Below are positions 1 to 7,742 of a DNA stretch of 46,465 nt, piece by piece; position 1 is the stretch's first letter; each line of letters starts with the position of its first letter. The stretch is from assembly GCA_002424625.1 (NCBI GenBank), contig DIKR01000065.1, positions 1 through 46,465 of the forward strand. Direction: 5' to 3'. A model generated the notes under the pieces. That model was not told where the DNA came from and searched no databases. It saw nothing but the letters and a program-made list of their open reading frames with translations. Source of the DNA: Desulfuromonadaceae bacterium UBA5613 (lineage in GTDB: Bacteria > Desulfobacterota > Desulfuromonadia > Desulfuromonadales > UBA2197). A program made the translations under genes and the position numbers.

Positions 1-347
1 ACCTGCGCACCAACCAGCACTTCACCCTCAAGACCGGTCCGTTGCAGCGCCAGGATCTTGACGAGTTTGTGCAGCTCTACAATCCTCAGAACCGCCAGCA
101 ACGCAACGCCACCTGGGACGAGCAGAATCTCACCGGCCGCTGGCGTAGTTACGACTACGCCGAGTTGGTCGCTCGTGACAAGGCGAGTCTCGACATCTTC
201 TGGCTCAAGGACGATTCGCTGGAAGATTCGGACAGCCTGCCGACACCGGGGGTACTGGCCGCCGAGATTGTCGAAGACTTGCAGGCGGCGCTGGAGCAGT
301 TCCGGCTGATCGCCGAGGATCTCGGGGAAGAGGTGGAGGAGGTCTGA
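1..347 (+). CDS. hsdM: Type I restriction-modification methylase subunit, C-terminal fragment
   Basis: This is only the last ~115 codons of a gene that begins upstream of the window; the frame is open from base 3 and ends with TGA at 345-347. The visible part (LRTNQHFTLKT near the start, then NGRWRSYDY-like GRWRSYDYAEL, LDIFWLKDDSLEDSD, and an acidic helical tail) matches the C-terminal end of HsdM, the N6-adenine methylase subunit of type I restriction systems. The AdoMet-binding and NPPF-type catalytic motifs would lie outside the window. The next gene starts 54 bases after its stop and could be co-transcribed. No hsdS or hsdR is seen downstream, so any partners must lie to the left. The identification rests on remembered family tail sequence. 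Confidence 0.75.
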   Translation, partial: LRTNQHFTLKTGPLQRQDLDEFVQLYNPQNRQQRNATWDEQNLTGRWRSYDYAELVARDKASLDIFWLKDDSLEDSDSLPTPGVLAAEIVEDLQAALEQFRLIAEDLGEEVEEV

Positions 348-401
348 TTGAAGAATCAGCAAGGAAGTGTGGAGCGCGGTATCAACGTACGGAGTAATCT
401 T

Positions 402-953
402 ATGGAAATTTTTCAACTCAAAATCACCCTGCTCGGCATCGAACCGAAGATCTACCGCGTCGTGCAGCTGCCGGCCGCCACCACCCTGCGCAACCTGCAC
501 AAGGTCATCCAGAAGGTCATGCGTTGGGAGAACTGCCATCTCTACCAGTTCGTCAAGGGGAACGTAACCTTTGCATCGCAGTCGTCCGAATTCGCCTTTT
601 CGCGCGGACTGAGCGATAAATCGGTGCCGCTCTGCGACCTGCTTCCCAAGGTGCGTCACAAGCTGATCTACGAATACGACTTCGGCGACGGCTGGCTGCA
701 CGAAGTGCTATTGCAGAAGATTTTGCCGGCTGAAGCAGGGGTGCACTATCCGATTTGTATCGAAGGAAAGCATGCCGCTCCCCCAGAAGACAGCGGCGGC
801 CCTCCCGGCTATTGCGATCTGCTGGAGGCTCTTGATGATCCGCAACATCCGGGGCATGAGGATGCCAAGGAGTGGCTAGGGGAGGGGTACGATCCGGAAT
901 TGTTCGAACTTAAAGAGGTCAACAGGAAACTGCGACGAATCAAGGTGATGTAG
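402..953 (+). CDS. Plasmid pRiA4b ORF-3 family protein
   Basis: A 183-residue protein of the pRiA4b ORF-3 family, whose biochemical role is not established. Family hallmarks are the N-terminal MEIFQLKITLLGIEPKIYR strand, the YEYDFGDGWLHEV core and a C-terminal segment with C-EGK-AAPPEDSGG-PGY followed by an acidic helical tail. I choose ATG 402 because GGAG at 391-394 sits seven bases upstream and the family fold begins there; a TTG directly at the hsdM stop (348) would add 18 unrelated residues. The family is frequent in accessory regions and on plasmids, which fits its place behind a restriction-modification gene. Confidence 0.8.
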   Translation: MEIFQLKITLLGIEPKIYRVVQLPAATTLRNLHKVIQKVMRWENCHLYQFVKGNVTFASQSSEFAFSRGLSDKSVPLCDLLPKVRHKLIYEYDFGDGWLHEVLLQKILPAEAGVHYPICIEGKHAAPPEDSGGPPGYCDLLEALDDPQHPGHEDAKEWLGEGYDPELFELKEVNRKLRRIKVM

Positions 954-1169
954 CAACTGCCGAGGAATCCACGTTAGTTCAACAAGCAAAATGTAACATA
1001 TGCATATTGCTCCCGTCAGTGCTCCGGAATTTCCGTCGAACTTTCCGCTGAGGCAACTGTTTCCAAAATGGAAAAAGTTCGGCGCGAAGGCGGCGTGGGC
1101 AGGTAGTGTCCGAATATCTGGAGAAAGCTCATCGAAAAGAATCCACAACAAAAAGAGCCCGAAGAGGGT

Positions 1170-1400
1170 GTGATTGTGCCGGTCGAGCAGATCAGCCCCG
1201 CTACCCTGCGCAACCTGGTCATGGAATTCGTGACCCGAGACTGGTCGGAGCTCTCGGATGCAGGATCATCGTTGGAGAGTAAGATTGAGCAGGTCCTCCG
1301 GCAGCTGAAAGAGGGCAAGGTTCTGATTGTCTTCGACCTGACCACCGAGACGTGCAACCTCGTGCCGAGAGAGAGCCTTCCGCAGAACATGAAGGAGTGA
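1170..1400 (+). CDS. YheU family (UPF0270) protein
   Basis: A 76-residue protein matching the small YheU/UPF0270 family of unknown function: it begins IVPVEQISPATLRNLV and continues with a charged helix ending EQVLRQLKEGKVLIVFD and TETCNLVP. The GTG at 1170 lines up with the start of the short enterobacterial members, but no good ribosome binding site precedes it. The frame stays open upstream to a TAG at 1104, and a good GGAG (1120-1123) lies seven bases before an ATC codon at 1131, giving an EKNPQQKEPEEG extension; see findings. It is followed, five bases after the stop, by a small Cys-rich protein gene. Confidence 0.7.
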   Translation: MIVPVEQISPATLRNLVMEFVTRDWSELSDAGSSLESKIEQVLRQLKEGKVLIVFDLTTETCNLVPRESLPQNMKE

Positions 1401-1404
1401 TGCC

Positions 1405-1572
1405 ATGTTTGAGAACCAGTACAACGACGAGATGGAGCAGGAAGTTCTGCGGCTGGAAGCCCTGAAACGGGCGAGCGATGCCGGCCACCCCGAATGGCGC
1501 AACGCCTGCGCGGTGTGCCACTGCCAGTTGACCGGTATCGACAACAGCCGTTGCGAAAGGTGCAATGAATAA
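1405..1572 (+). CDS. Small four-cysteine putative zinc-binding protein
   Basis: A 55-residue ORF starting at ATG 1405, with GGAG at 1394-1397 about seven bases upstream and overlapping the end of the YheU-like gene. The first half is an acidic amphipathic helix (NQYNDEMEQEVLRLEALKRA); the second half holds CAVCHC and CERC, i.e. two CxxC pairs about ten residues apart, the pattern of a small zinc ribbon. I do not recognise a named family. Translational spacing to the gene before suggests they are co-expressed. It ends just ahead of a strong bidirectional terminator. Confidence 0.6.
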   Translation: MFENQYNDEMEQEVLRLEALKRASDAGHPEWRNACAVCHCQLTGIDNSRCERCNE

Positions 1573-1620
1573 AATCGGTTGACCCAGCGGGTCGCCCCTA
1601 CGAATAATCTGGAAGAACAT

Positions 1621-1663
1621 AAAAAGGGAGAGGCCGTCTGCGTAGACGGCCTCTCCCTTTTTT
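1621..1663. terminator. Bidirectional intrinsic terminator between YheU-like unit and lut genes
   Basis: An inverted repeat with arms 1621-1638 and 1645-1663 (GGGAGAGGCCGTC paired with its complement) and a six-base loop. It is flanked by an A run on the left and a T run on the right, so it can stop transcripts from both convergent directions. Confidence 0.85.
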
Positions 1664-1680
1664 ACGCTCATTCTGTCCTT

Positions 1681-3801
1681 TTACCGCATCCGTTCCCGCA
1701 CCAGGGTCGCGGTATGCTCGACGCGCATCTTGCTGCCGGAAGCCTCCAGGCCCCCCTCGATCTGCAGCTTGCAGCCGGGGCAGTCGACAGCGAGAATACC
1801 AACCCCAGTCTCGTTGATATTCGATAACTTATTCTTCAATACTTCCTGTGAAATCTCCGGATATTTGATGCTGTAAGAGCCGCCAAAACCACAGCACTTG
1901 TCACAATCGCTCATCTCCTTAATCTCGGCATTCGCCAACTCTCGCAACACCCGCCTCGGCTCTTCATGGATCCCGCAGCCCCGCTTCAAATGACAAGCAT
2001 CATGGTAAGTCACCACCTGCTTCGCTGTCTCTCCCCCCTTTGACAAAGGGGGGCTGGGGGGGATTTTTCGCGCTGCCAGCTCCGAATAGTTCAAGGTCTT
2101 CGCTGCCAATCTTTTTGCCTTCTCGGCATAAAGCGGATCGTCGGCCAAGAGTTTCACGAAATCGTGGGTGATCGACATGGTGCAGGTCGGGCAGATAGTG
2201 ACGACAAAGTCGGCCTCTTCGCTGAGGAGGACGTCAATATTGAGCTTGGCCATCTCCCGGGCCGCATCCATCTCGCCGGAATAACGGGCGGGAATACCGC
2301 AACAGGATTGCTCCTGTGGGAAGGCAACGCTGTAGCCGAGCCCTTCCAACGATTCGACGGTGTCGGTACACATCTCCGGATAGACAAAGTCGGCAAGGCA
2401 GCCGGAGTAGAAGAGAACCTTCTCCTGCTTGGGAGCGAGGGTAGGGGTGGTTGGCCGCTTGAGCATGAGATCGCGAAAGGGGGTCTCGGCAATCGGCGGC
2501 AGCGAACGGTTGGCGGTTTCGCGATTGAGCACCATCGGCAGGTGGCGAATCCGCCCGCCGGCGCTCTGGAACGGCTTCTGGGCGAGATAAGCGGCGCGCA
2601 GGGCGGCATGGAAGAGTTTGCGGTTCTTCATCATCGTCCCGAACATGAACTTCTGGCCAAAGGGTTTGCGGATCTTGTCGCGCAGATCGACGATCAGCCC
2701 TTCGATATCGATCTCGGCGGCGCAGACTTCGTTGCATTTACGGCAGCCGATGCAGAGTTTGAGGATCTCTTCGGCCTTGTCGAAGCCGTGGAAAAAGGGG
2801 GTGAGGACCAGGCCGATCCCGCCGACATAGATGTGGCCGAAGACATGACCGCCGACAATTTCGTAGATCGGACAGACATTGGCGCAGGCGCCGCATTTGA
2901 CGCATTGCAGGGCGGTCTGGAACTCGGGGTTGGCGGCGAGGTCGGTACGGCCGTTATCGAGGAGGACGATGTGCAGTTCGCGGCCATCCCCTCCGGTCGG
3001 GCCCTTGATAAAGGAGAGGTAGGAGGTGAGCTTCTGGCCGGTGGCATTTTTGGGGAGGACTTCGATGACATCGAGGGCCTCGTCGAGGGAGGGGACGATC
3101 TTCTCCACCCCGATCAGGGCAATGTGGGTCTGGGGCAGGGTGGTGACGAGGCGGGCATTCCCCTCGTTAGTGATGAGCGCTATGGCGCCGCTATCGGCCA
3201 TGGCCACGTTCGCCCCGGACATGCCGACCTGACCGGTGAGAAAGCCGCTACGCAGGGTTTCGCGGGCCTTTTGCACCAGAAAGGGGATGTCGGCCGGGCA
3301 GTCGCTGCCGGTCTCCTTGGAGAAGAGTTCCGCCACCTCTTCCTTGTTCTTGTGGATCGCCGGCATGACCATGTGCGACGGTCGCTCGCCGGCAAGCTGG
3401 ATGATCCATTCGCCAAGATCAGTCTCCAGGCAGCGGATACCGCGCGCTTCGAGATAGTGATTGAGCTCGATCTCTTCCGAGGTCATCGCTTTCGATTTGA
3501 CGAGAAAGTCGGCGTTCTTGCTCTGGATGATCCCATGGATGGTGCGGTTGGCATCTTCCGGGGTGCGGCAGAAATGGACGATGGCGCCGGTCTTTTCAGC
3601 GCTGGCGGTGAACTGAGCGATCAGCTCCGGCAGCCGCTTGAGTCCCGCCAGCTTGCTGACGGCAATGCGATGGCGCAGGGCTGCGAAATCGATCCCTTCA
3701 AAGGCTTTGGCCCGGGCGATCGGGTAAGCGGTGGCAAAATTCTTCAGCGCCTTGCGCAGGAAGGTGTTGTTGATATTGGTGTTAATCCTTTTGTCGGCCA
3801 T
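1681..3801 (-). CDS. L-lactate dehydrogenase Fe-S protein, LutB-LutA (LldF-LldE) fusion
   Basis: A 706-residue fusion of two L-lactate oxidation subunits that are separate in Bacillus (LutB, LutA) and Escherichia-type LldF/LldE systems. Residues ~1-440 are LutB/LldF-like: an LUD domain followed by two 4Fe-4S motifs, CVKCGACANVCP (~299) and CIGCRKCNEVC (~349). Residues ~455-706 are LutA/LldE-like, with two CCG domains (YSGC...CCGIPARYSGE...CPTC and DACHLKRGC...CCGFGGSYS...CPGC). It would oxidise L-lactate to pyruvate in the cytoplasm with LutC. It starts three bases after the lutC stop with AGGGGAA as ribosome site. Oddity: residues ~578-590 (KIPPSPPLSKGGE) between the two CCG domains are encoded by a G/C-tract palindrome and look like an in-frame repeat insertion. 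Similar fusions are known, as I recall, in Desulfovibrio and Geobacter. Confidence 0.92.
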   Translation of the reverse strand: MADKRINTNINNTFLRKALKNFATAYPIARAKAFEGIDFAALRHRIAVSKLAGLKRLPELIAQFTASAEKTGAIVHFCRTPEDANRTIHGIIQSKNADFLVKSKAMTSEEIELNHYLEARGIRCLETDLGEWIIQLAGERPSHMVMPAIHKNKEEVAELFSKETGSDCPADIPFLVQKARETLRSGFLTGQVGMSGANVAMADSGAIALITNEGNARLVTTLPQTHIALIGVEKIVPSLDEALDVIEVLPKNATGQKLTSYLSFIKGPTGGDGRELHIVLLDNGRTDLAANPEFQTALQCVKCGACANVCPIYEIVGGHVFGHIYVGGIGLVLTPFFHGFDKAEEILKLCIGCRKCNEVCAAEIDIEGLIVDLRDKIRKPFGQKFMFGTMMKNRKLFHAALRAAYLAQKPFQSAGGRIRHLPMVLNRETANRSLPPIAETPFRDLMLKRPTTPTLAPKQEKVLFYSGCLADFVYPEMCTDTVESLEGLGYSVAFPQEQSCCGIPARYSGEMDAAREMAKLNIDVLLSEEADFVVTICPTCTMSITHDFVKLLADDPLYAEKAKRLAAKTLNYSELAARKIPPSPPLSKGGETAKQVVTYHDACHLKRGCGIHEEPRRVLRELANAEIKEMSDCDKCCGFGGSYSIKYPEISQEVLKNKLSNINETGVGILAVDCPGCKLQIEGGLEASGSKMRVEHTATLVRERMR
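2030..2068. repeat. In-frame palindromic repeat element inside the lutBA fusion
   Basis: The core CCCCCCTTTGACAAAGGGGGG (2033-2053) is a perfect dyad around one central base and is followed by a second G7 tract and a T run. It reads in frame on the minus strand as P-P-S-P-P-L-S-K-G-G. I recognise this nucleotide palindrome and peptide as a dispersed short repeat that appears in unrelated bacteria both between and inside genes. Here it falls in a linker between two CCG domains. Copy number in this genome cannot be judged from the window, where I see only this one copy. Confidence 0.65.
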
Positions 3802-3804
3802 GGC

Positions 3805-4362
3805 TTATTCCCCTTCCAGCAGCAGAATGTGCAGTTCTTTGGGGCCATGCACACCGATCGTCAAGACCCGTTCGATATCAGCAGTGCGGGAAGGGCCGGT
3901 GGTGATTGAGAAGTAGGTCGTATCGGCTCCAAGAAGTTGTGCTTTGAGGGACGCGCTCAAGTCGCGCAGGGTCGAGACGATCGAGGAGCTGCGGAGAAAG
4001 ACGGCATGCTTGGTCGCCAGAGCGGTGGCAGCGCGCTCGGCCGGATCAGTGAGTTGCACCAGGATGCTGCCGGTCGCGGCAATCCCCGCACCTGCAAAGC
4101 TGATGCAAAGGGTGGCATCCGCCGCCGTGCTCCGGTCACTCACAACCAGACCCGCAAGATGCGCCTCCAGATCGCCGGGGAGAGTGGAAGCGCAGATGCT
4201 CCCGCCGGCGGCAAGCTCCTGTAAAAGCGAACTCAGTTCGTTCGATGTAGAGAAGTTCCGCACGGCTGCGTTTGCAGCCCCCAGGCCTGAACCGCAGCTG
4301 TGGACCTCTGCTCCGATCATCTGTGCTGCAACCCTGAATTTTTCGACCGTGGTTTCATTCAT
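3805..4362 (-). CDS. Lactate utilization protein C (LUD domain), LutC/LldG
   Basis: A 185-residue LUD-domain protein of the LutC/LldG family, the third component of the Fe-S L-lactate dehydrogenase. The ending (ITTGPSRTADIERVLTIGVHGPKELHILLLE) is the diagnostic LUD signature; the middle contains the LCISFAGAGIAATGSILVQ segment. I take ATG 4360-4362 as the start because GGAG lies nine bases upstream on this strand and the family fold begins there; the longer frame to 4419 would cover the predicted operator. It is the first gene of the leftward unit and is transcribed from the promoter at 4433-4462. Confidence 0.88.
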   Translation of the reverse strand: MNETTVEKFRVAAQMIGAEVHSCGSGLGAANAAVRNFSTSNELSSLLQELAAGGSICASTLPGDLEAHLAGLVVSDRSTAADATLCISFAGAGIAATGSILVQLTDPAERAATALATKHAVFLRSSSIVSTLRDLSASLKAQLLGADTTYFSITTGPSRTADIERVLTIGVHGPKELHILLLEGE

Positions 4363-4407
4363 TGAATTCTTCTCCGGCGCTGTTGCTGGAATCTGGTAGT
4401 TGAGTAG

Positions 4408-4418
4408 AGGTCTTACCA
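4408..4418. promoter_or_regulatory. FadR/LldR-like operator for the leftward lut unit
   Basis: AGGTCTTACCA matches the TGGTnnnACCA half-site arrangement of GntR/FadR-subfamily regulators with one change in the outer base. It lies about +8 to +18 from the start predicted for the leftward promoter, a position suited to repression. A sister site is at 4640-4650. Confidence 0.5.
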
Positions 4419-4432
4419 TTTACAGTAAACTG

Positions 4433-4462
4433 ATAATAGGTGGAAAAATGAGGTGATGTCAA
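4433..4462 (-). promoter_or_regulatory. Sigma-70 promoter of lutC-lutBA
   Basis: On the minus strand a perfect TTGACA (4462-4457) is followed after 18 bases by TATTAT (4438-4433), predicting a transcript start near 4426 and a leader of about 64 bases before the lutC ATG. Confidence 0.6.
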
Positions 4463-4597
4463 TTGCGAAAATAACAATGTTTCTCCTTTTCCTGTTTGAA
4501 TAAGGTTTGCATTCCTGCCTATTCTCGAAATCATTATCGTTTTCGCATTTTTTCTGGTTCTATTTTTATAGATACAGAACGTCTTTCTATTTTCCGC

Positions 4598-4626
4598 TTG
4601 ACAGAAGATGGGCGCCTCATTACTCT
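4598..4626 (+). promoter_or_regulatory. Sigma-70 promoter of lactate permease operon
   Basis: TTGACA (4598-4603) is followed after 17 bases by TACTCT (4621-4626). The -10 box is weak, which would fit a regulated promoter. The operator at 4640-4650 is just downstream of the predicted start (~4633). The remaining bases between 4462 and 4598 are AT-rich with no gene seen. Confidence 0.5.
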
Positions 4627-4639
4627 GGCAAAAAATAAA

Positions 4640-4650
4640 TGGTAAGGCCA
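4640..4650. promoter_or_regulatory. FadR/LldR-like operator for the rightward lactate unit
   Basis: TGGTAAGGCCA fits TGGTnnnRCCA, differing from the TGGTnnnACCA dyad in one base. It covers about +7 to +17 of the rightward transcript, mirroring the site in the opposite unit. Confidence 0.5.
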
Positions 4651-4738
4651 ATTTCTAGAAATGCCATTTCCCCTCTTGGCCGCCAGTCTTAACGTTGAGG
4701 AATTCAGAACCGCACCGCCCCGAGGAAAGGAACCTGTC

Positions 4739-6334
4739 ATGCCCGTCCTGTTGTCGTTGTTCCCCATTGTCTTTTTGATCTACCTGATGACCAAAAAGAA
4801 GAGTGTCCCTTCCTTTCGGGCTCTGCCGATCGTCGCCGTCATCCTTTACCTCCTCAAGCTCACTTATTTCGGCGCCGATGCCAACCTGGTCAACGCCAGC
4901 GTCGTCAGCGGCCTACTCACCGCTCTGGTCCCGATTTCCATCATCTGGGGAGCGATCTTCTTCTTCAAGACGATGGAGTATACCGGGGCGATGGATACCA
5001 TCCGCACCTGGCTGAACGGGGTGACGACCAACAAGGTCGCTCAGGCGATGATCGTCGGCTGGGCTTTTGCCTTCCTGATCGAGGGAGCGAGCGGCTTCGG
5101 CACACCGGCGGCGATCGCCGCCCCGATCCTTGTCGGTCTCGGCTTCCCCGCGGTGCGGGTGGCGATGCTCTGCCTGATCATGAACAGCGTGCCGGTCCAT
5201 TTCGGCGCTGTCGGCACCCCTGGATGGTTCGGCCTTGGCCAGCTCCCCGGCATCGGTCACGAACAGCTCCTTGATATCGGTTTCCGCGCTGCGATTATCC
5301 ACTCCGTCGCCGCTCTGGTCATCCCGGTCATCGCCCTGACCTTTGCCCTGTCTTTTGCGGAGGTCAAGAAGAATATCCTCTTTGTTTACCTGAGTATCCT
5401 CTCCACCATGATTCCTTACCTGATAGCCGCCCGTTTCGATTATGAATTCCCCTCGGTCGTTGCCGGCACTGTCGGCCTTATCTTCTCGGTCGTCATCGCC
5501 AAGCAGGGGATCGGTCTGGTCCGGGAAGAGGGGAGCAAGGGGCCTAACTCGATTTCGATTCCCGCTTTAATCAAGGCCTCGTTCCCCCTCTGGGGAACTG
5601 TTATCATCTTGTTGCTGACCCGAATCAAGCAGATCGGCATTAAGCCTCTCCTCACCGGCAGCAACACCTGGATTGAAGCGTCCCTTGGCACGCTCGGCGA
5701 TTTTTCTCTGAGTTCTTCGCTCGTCATCACCCTGAAAACCATCTTCGGCACTGACACCGATTGGAAATACCAGATTCTCTACGTCCCCTCCCTGGTCCCC
5801 TTCATTTTCATTTCCGTCATCACCTTCTTCATGTTCAAGGCGAATAAAGAGGCGATCAGCCGCACGGTCAGTGAATCGTTTCTGCAGATGCAAAAACCGG
5901 TCATCGCCCTTTTGGCCGCCCTGGTCTTTGTCAAACTTTTGATGCTCAAGACCCCCGGTGTCGAGGCCAACACCATTCTGATCGGCAAAGCTCTCGCCGA
6001 CACCATGGGCGCACAGTGGCAGTTCTTTGCCAGTTATCTCGGCGCACTCGGTGCCTTTTTTTCCGGCTCCAACACCGTCTCTAACCTGACTTTCGGCGGC
6101 ATACAGCTCGCCATTGCCAAAGATCTCGGTCTGCATACTAACACCATTCTCGCCATGCAATCGGTCGGTGGAAGTATGGGGAATATGGTCTGTATCAACA
6201 ACATCGTTGCGGTCTGCTCGGTCCTCGGCCTCTCGGCCCAGGAGGGCTTCATCATGAAGCGCACGGTCGTTCCGATGCTGATCTACGGCATCATCGCCGG
6301 AATTGTCGGCTATATCCTTTCGCAGGCACTCTAA
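4739..6334 (+). CDS. lctP: L-lactate permease family transporter (LctP)
   Basis: A 531-residue, strongly hydrophobic protein of the LctP lactate permease family, which imports lactate (or glycolate) with protons. Recognisable segments are EGASGFGTPAAIAAPILVGLGFP near residue 115, the MNSVPVHFGAVGTP motif, and the conserved C-terminal block FFSGSNTVSNLTFGG with QSVGGSMGNMVCINN. About twelve or more membrane spans are visible. The start at ATG 4739 is set by AAGGA eight bases upstream and by the family's usual beginning; a longer frame from 4661 would overlap the predicted operator and leader. It heads the rightward unit with the two dehydrogenase genes, so substrate import and oxidation are co-expressed. 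Confidence 0.92.
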   Translation: MPVLLSLFPIVFLIYLMTKKKSVPSFRALPIVAVILYLLKLTYFGADANLVNASVVSGLLTALVPISIIWGAIFFFKTMEYTGAMDTIRTWLNGVTTNKVAQAMIVGWAFAFLIEGASGFGTPAAIAAPILVGLGFPAVRVAMLCLIMNSVPVHFGAVGTPGWFGLGQLPGIGHEQLLDIGFRAAIIHSVAALVIPVIALTFALSFAEVKKNILFVYLSILSTMIPYLIAARFDYEFPSVVAGTVGLIFSVVIAKQGIGLVREEGSKGPNSISIPALIKASFPLWGTVIILLLTRIKQIGIKPLLTGSNTWIEASLGTLGDFSLSSSLVITLKTIFGTDTDWKYQILYVPSLVPFIFISVITFFMFKANKEAISRTVSESFLQMQKPVIALLAALVFVKLLMLKTPGVEANTILIGKALADTMGAQWQFFASYLGALGAFFSGSNTVSNLTFGGIQLAIAKDLGLHTNTILAMQSVGGSMGNMVCINNIVAVCSVLGLSAQEGFIMKRTVVPMLIYGIIAGIVGYILSQAL

Positions 6335-6367
6335 CCATTATTTTGATTCATAGAAACGGGGTGATTT

Positions 6368-7741
6368 ATGGACAGTTCATTACTTAAAGAGTTGCAACAG
6401 ATCGTCGGTGAACAATACGCCTTGAGCGATCGTGCGTCGCTGGCGGTTTACGGCTATGATTCGACCCCGGAACTGGAAAGCCGCCCCGGCGTCGTTCTCC
6501 TCCCGGCCTGCCGCGATGAAGTTATCCGGATCATGGGACTCTGCGCAGCGGCCGGGGTCAGCGTCACGCCACGCGGTTCCGGCACCAACCTTTCGGGCGG
6601 CTCGATCTCTCACGATCAGGGGGTCGTCATCCAGACCAGCCGGATGAATAAGATCATCGAGATCGATGAAGAGAATCTCACCGCCACTGTCGAGCCCGGG
6701 GTCATCACCAGCACTCTGCATCGGCAGGTCGAAGCGCGCGGGCTCTTTTATCCGCCCGATCCCGGCAGCTTGCACATCTCCACCATGGGGGGGAACGTGG
6801 CGGAAAACTCCGGCGGCCTGCGCGGCCTCAAGTACGGGGTCACTGCTGATTACGTCATGGGGCTGGAGACGATCCTGGCGAACGGCGATCTCCTGCGCAC
6901 CGGCGGCAAGGTGGTCAAGGATGTCGCCGGCTACAACCTCAATCCGCTCCTTGTCTCCTCGGAAGGGACCCTTGGGATCTTCACCGGCATTACCGTCAAG
7001 CTTATTCCCAAACCGCAGGCGAAGATCACTATGCTCGCCCACTTCCCGGCGATGAGCGATGCCGCTTTGGCGGTCTCGGCAATTATCGCCGCCAAGGTTA
7101 TTCCGGCGACGTTGGAATTTCTCGACAAGGTGACGATCAAGTGCGTCGAGGATTATGCCCATGTCGGCCTTCCCCTTGATGTCGATGCCGTCCTCCTCAT
7201 CGAAGTTGATGGCCATCCGGTCGTCATTGCCGAAGAAGCCGCCGCTGTCGCCGACATCTGCCAAAAGCATCGCTGCTCCTTCTTCCAGACCGCCAAAAAT
7301 AATGAGGAGGCGCTCAAACTGGCGACCGCCCGCCGCACCGCCCTTTCTGCGCTGGCGCGACTGCGGCCGACGACGATCCTCGAAGATGCCACTGTGCCGC
7401 GCAGTTGTATCGCCGCCATGCTGCAGGTGATTCAGGATGCGGCAAAGAAATACGATGTGACCATCGGCACCTTCGGTCATGCCGGTGACGGCAATCTTCA
7501 TCCCACCTGTCTCACCGACGAGCGAAATCAGGACGAAATCAAGCGGGCGCATCAGGCCTTCGAAGTGATCTTTGATGCCGCCATTGCCATGGGCGGGACA
7601 ATTACCGGCGAACATGGGGTCGGGCTGGCGAAGAAGAAATACCTGCCGCGACTGGTTGGGGAATCCGGGGTGCGGGTGATGCGCGGGATCAAAAAGGCGT
7701 TCGATCCGCAGGGGATTCTTAACCCCGGGAAGGTCGTTTGA
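6368..7741 (+). CDS. FAD-linked (D-)lactate/glycolate dehydrogenase, GlcD family
   Basis: A 457-residue flavoprotein of the GlcD/DLD family. The N-terminal FAD-binding type 4 domain shows PRGSGTNLSGG (~73-83), PPDPGSLHISTMGGNVAENSGGLRGLKYG (~125-155) and GKVVKDVAGYNL; the C-terminal oxidase domain shows FGHAGDGNLHPT and the closing motif GGTITGEHGVGLAKK with HPG-like FDPQGILNPGKV. It would oxidise D-lactate (or glycolate) to pyruvate (or glyoxylate), passing electrons to the Fe-S protein encoded one base downstream. Start ATG 6368 has GGGGTG upstream. Context next to a lactate permease and the L-lactate system favours D-lactate, but glycolate cannot be excluded. Confidence 0.88.
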   Translation: MDSSLLKELQQIVGEQYALSDRASLAVYGYDSTPELESRPGVVLLPACRDEVIRIMGLCAAAGVSVTPRGSGTNLSGGSISHDQGVVIQTSRMNKIIEIDEENLTATVEPGVITSTLHRQVEARGLFYPPDPGSLHISTMGGNVAENSGGLRGLKYGVTADYVMGLETILANGDLLRTGGKVVKDVAGYNLNPLLVSSEGTLGIFTGITVKLIPKPQAKITMLAHFPAMSDAALAVSAIIAAKVIPATLEFLDKVTIKCVEDYAHVGLPLDVDAVLLIEVDGHPVVIAEEAAAVADICQKHRCSFFQTAKNNEEALKLATARRTALSALARLRPTTILEDATVPRSCIAAMLQVIQDAAKKYDVTIGTFGHAGDGNLHPTCLTDERNQDEIKRAHQAFEVIFDAAIAMGGTITGEHGVGLAKKKYLPRLVGESGVRVMRGIKKAFDPQGILNPGKVV

Positions 7742-7742
7742 G

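Noticed and set aside
954..1169. Insertion-sequence or pseudogene remnant between the pRiA4b-like and YheU-like genes
   Set aside because: No inverted repeats, transposase fragments or conserved frame are visible; I see nothing definite in it apart from the YheU start question.
2164..3909. Long plus-strand open frame of 581 codons
   Set aside because: It lies antisense to the clearly conserved lutBA fusion and has no recognisable domains; the same explanation covers 6380-7765 (minus), 28001-29671 (plus) and 38290-39615 (minus), all mirror frames of well-identified genes.
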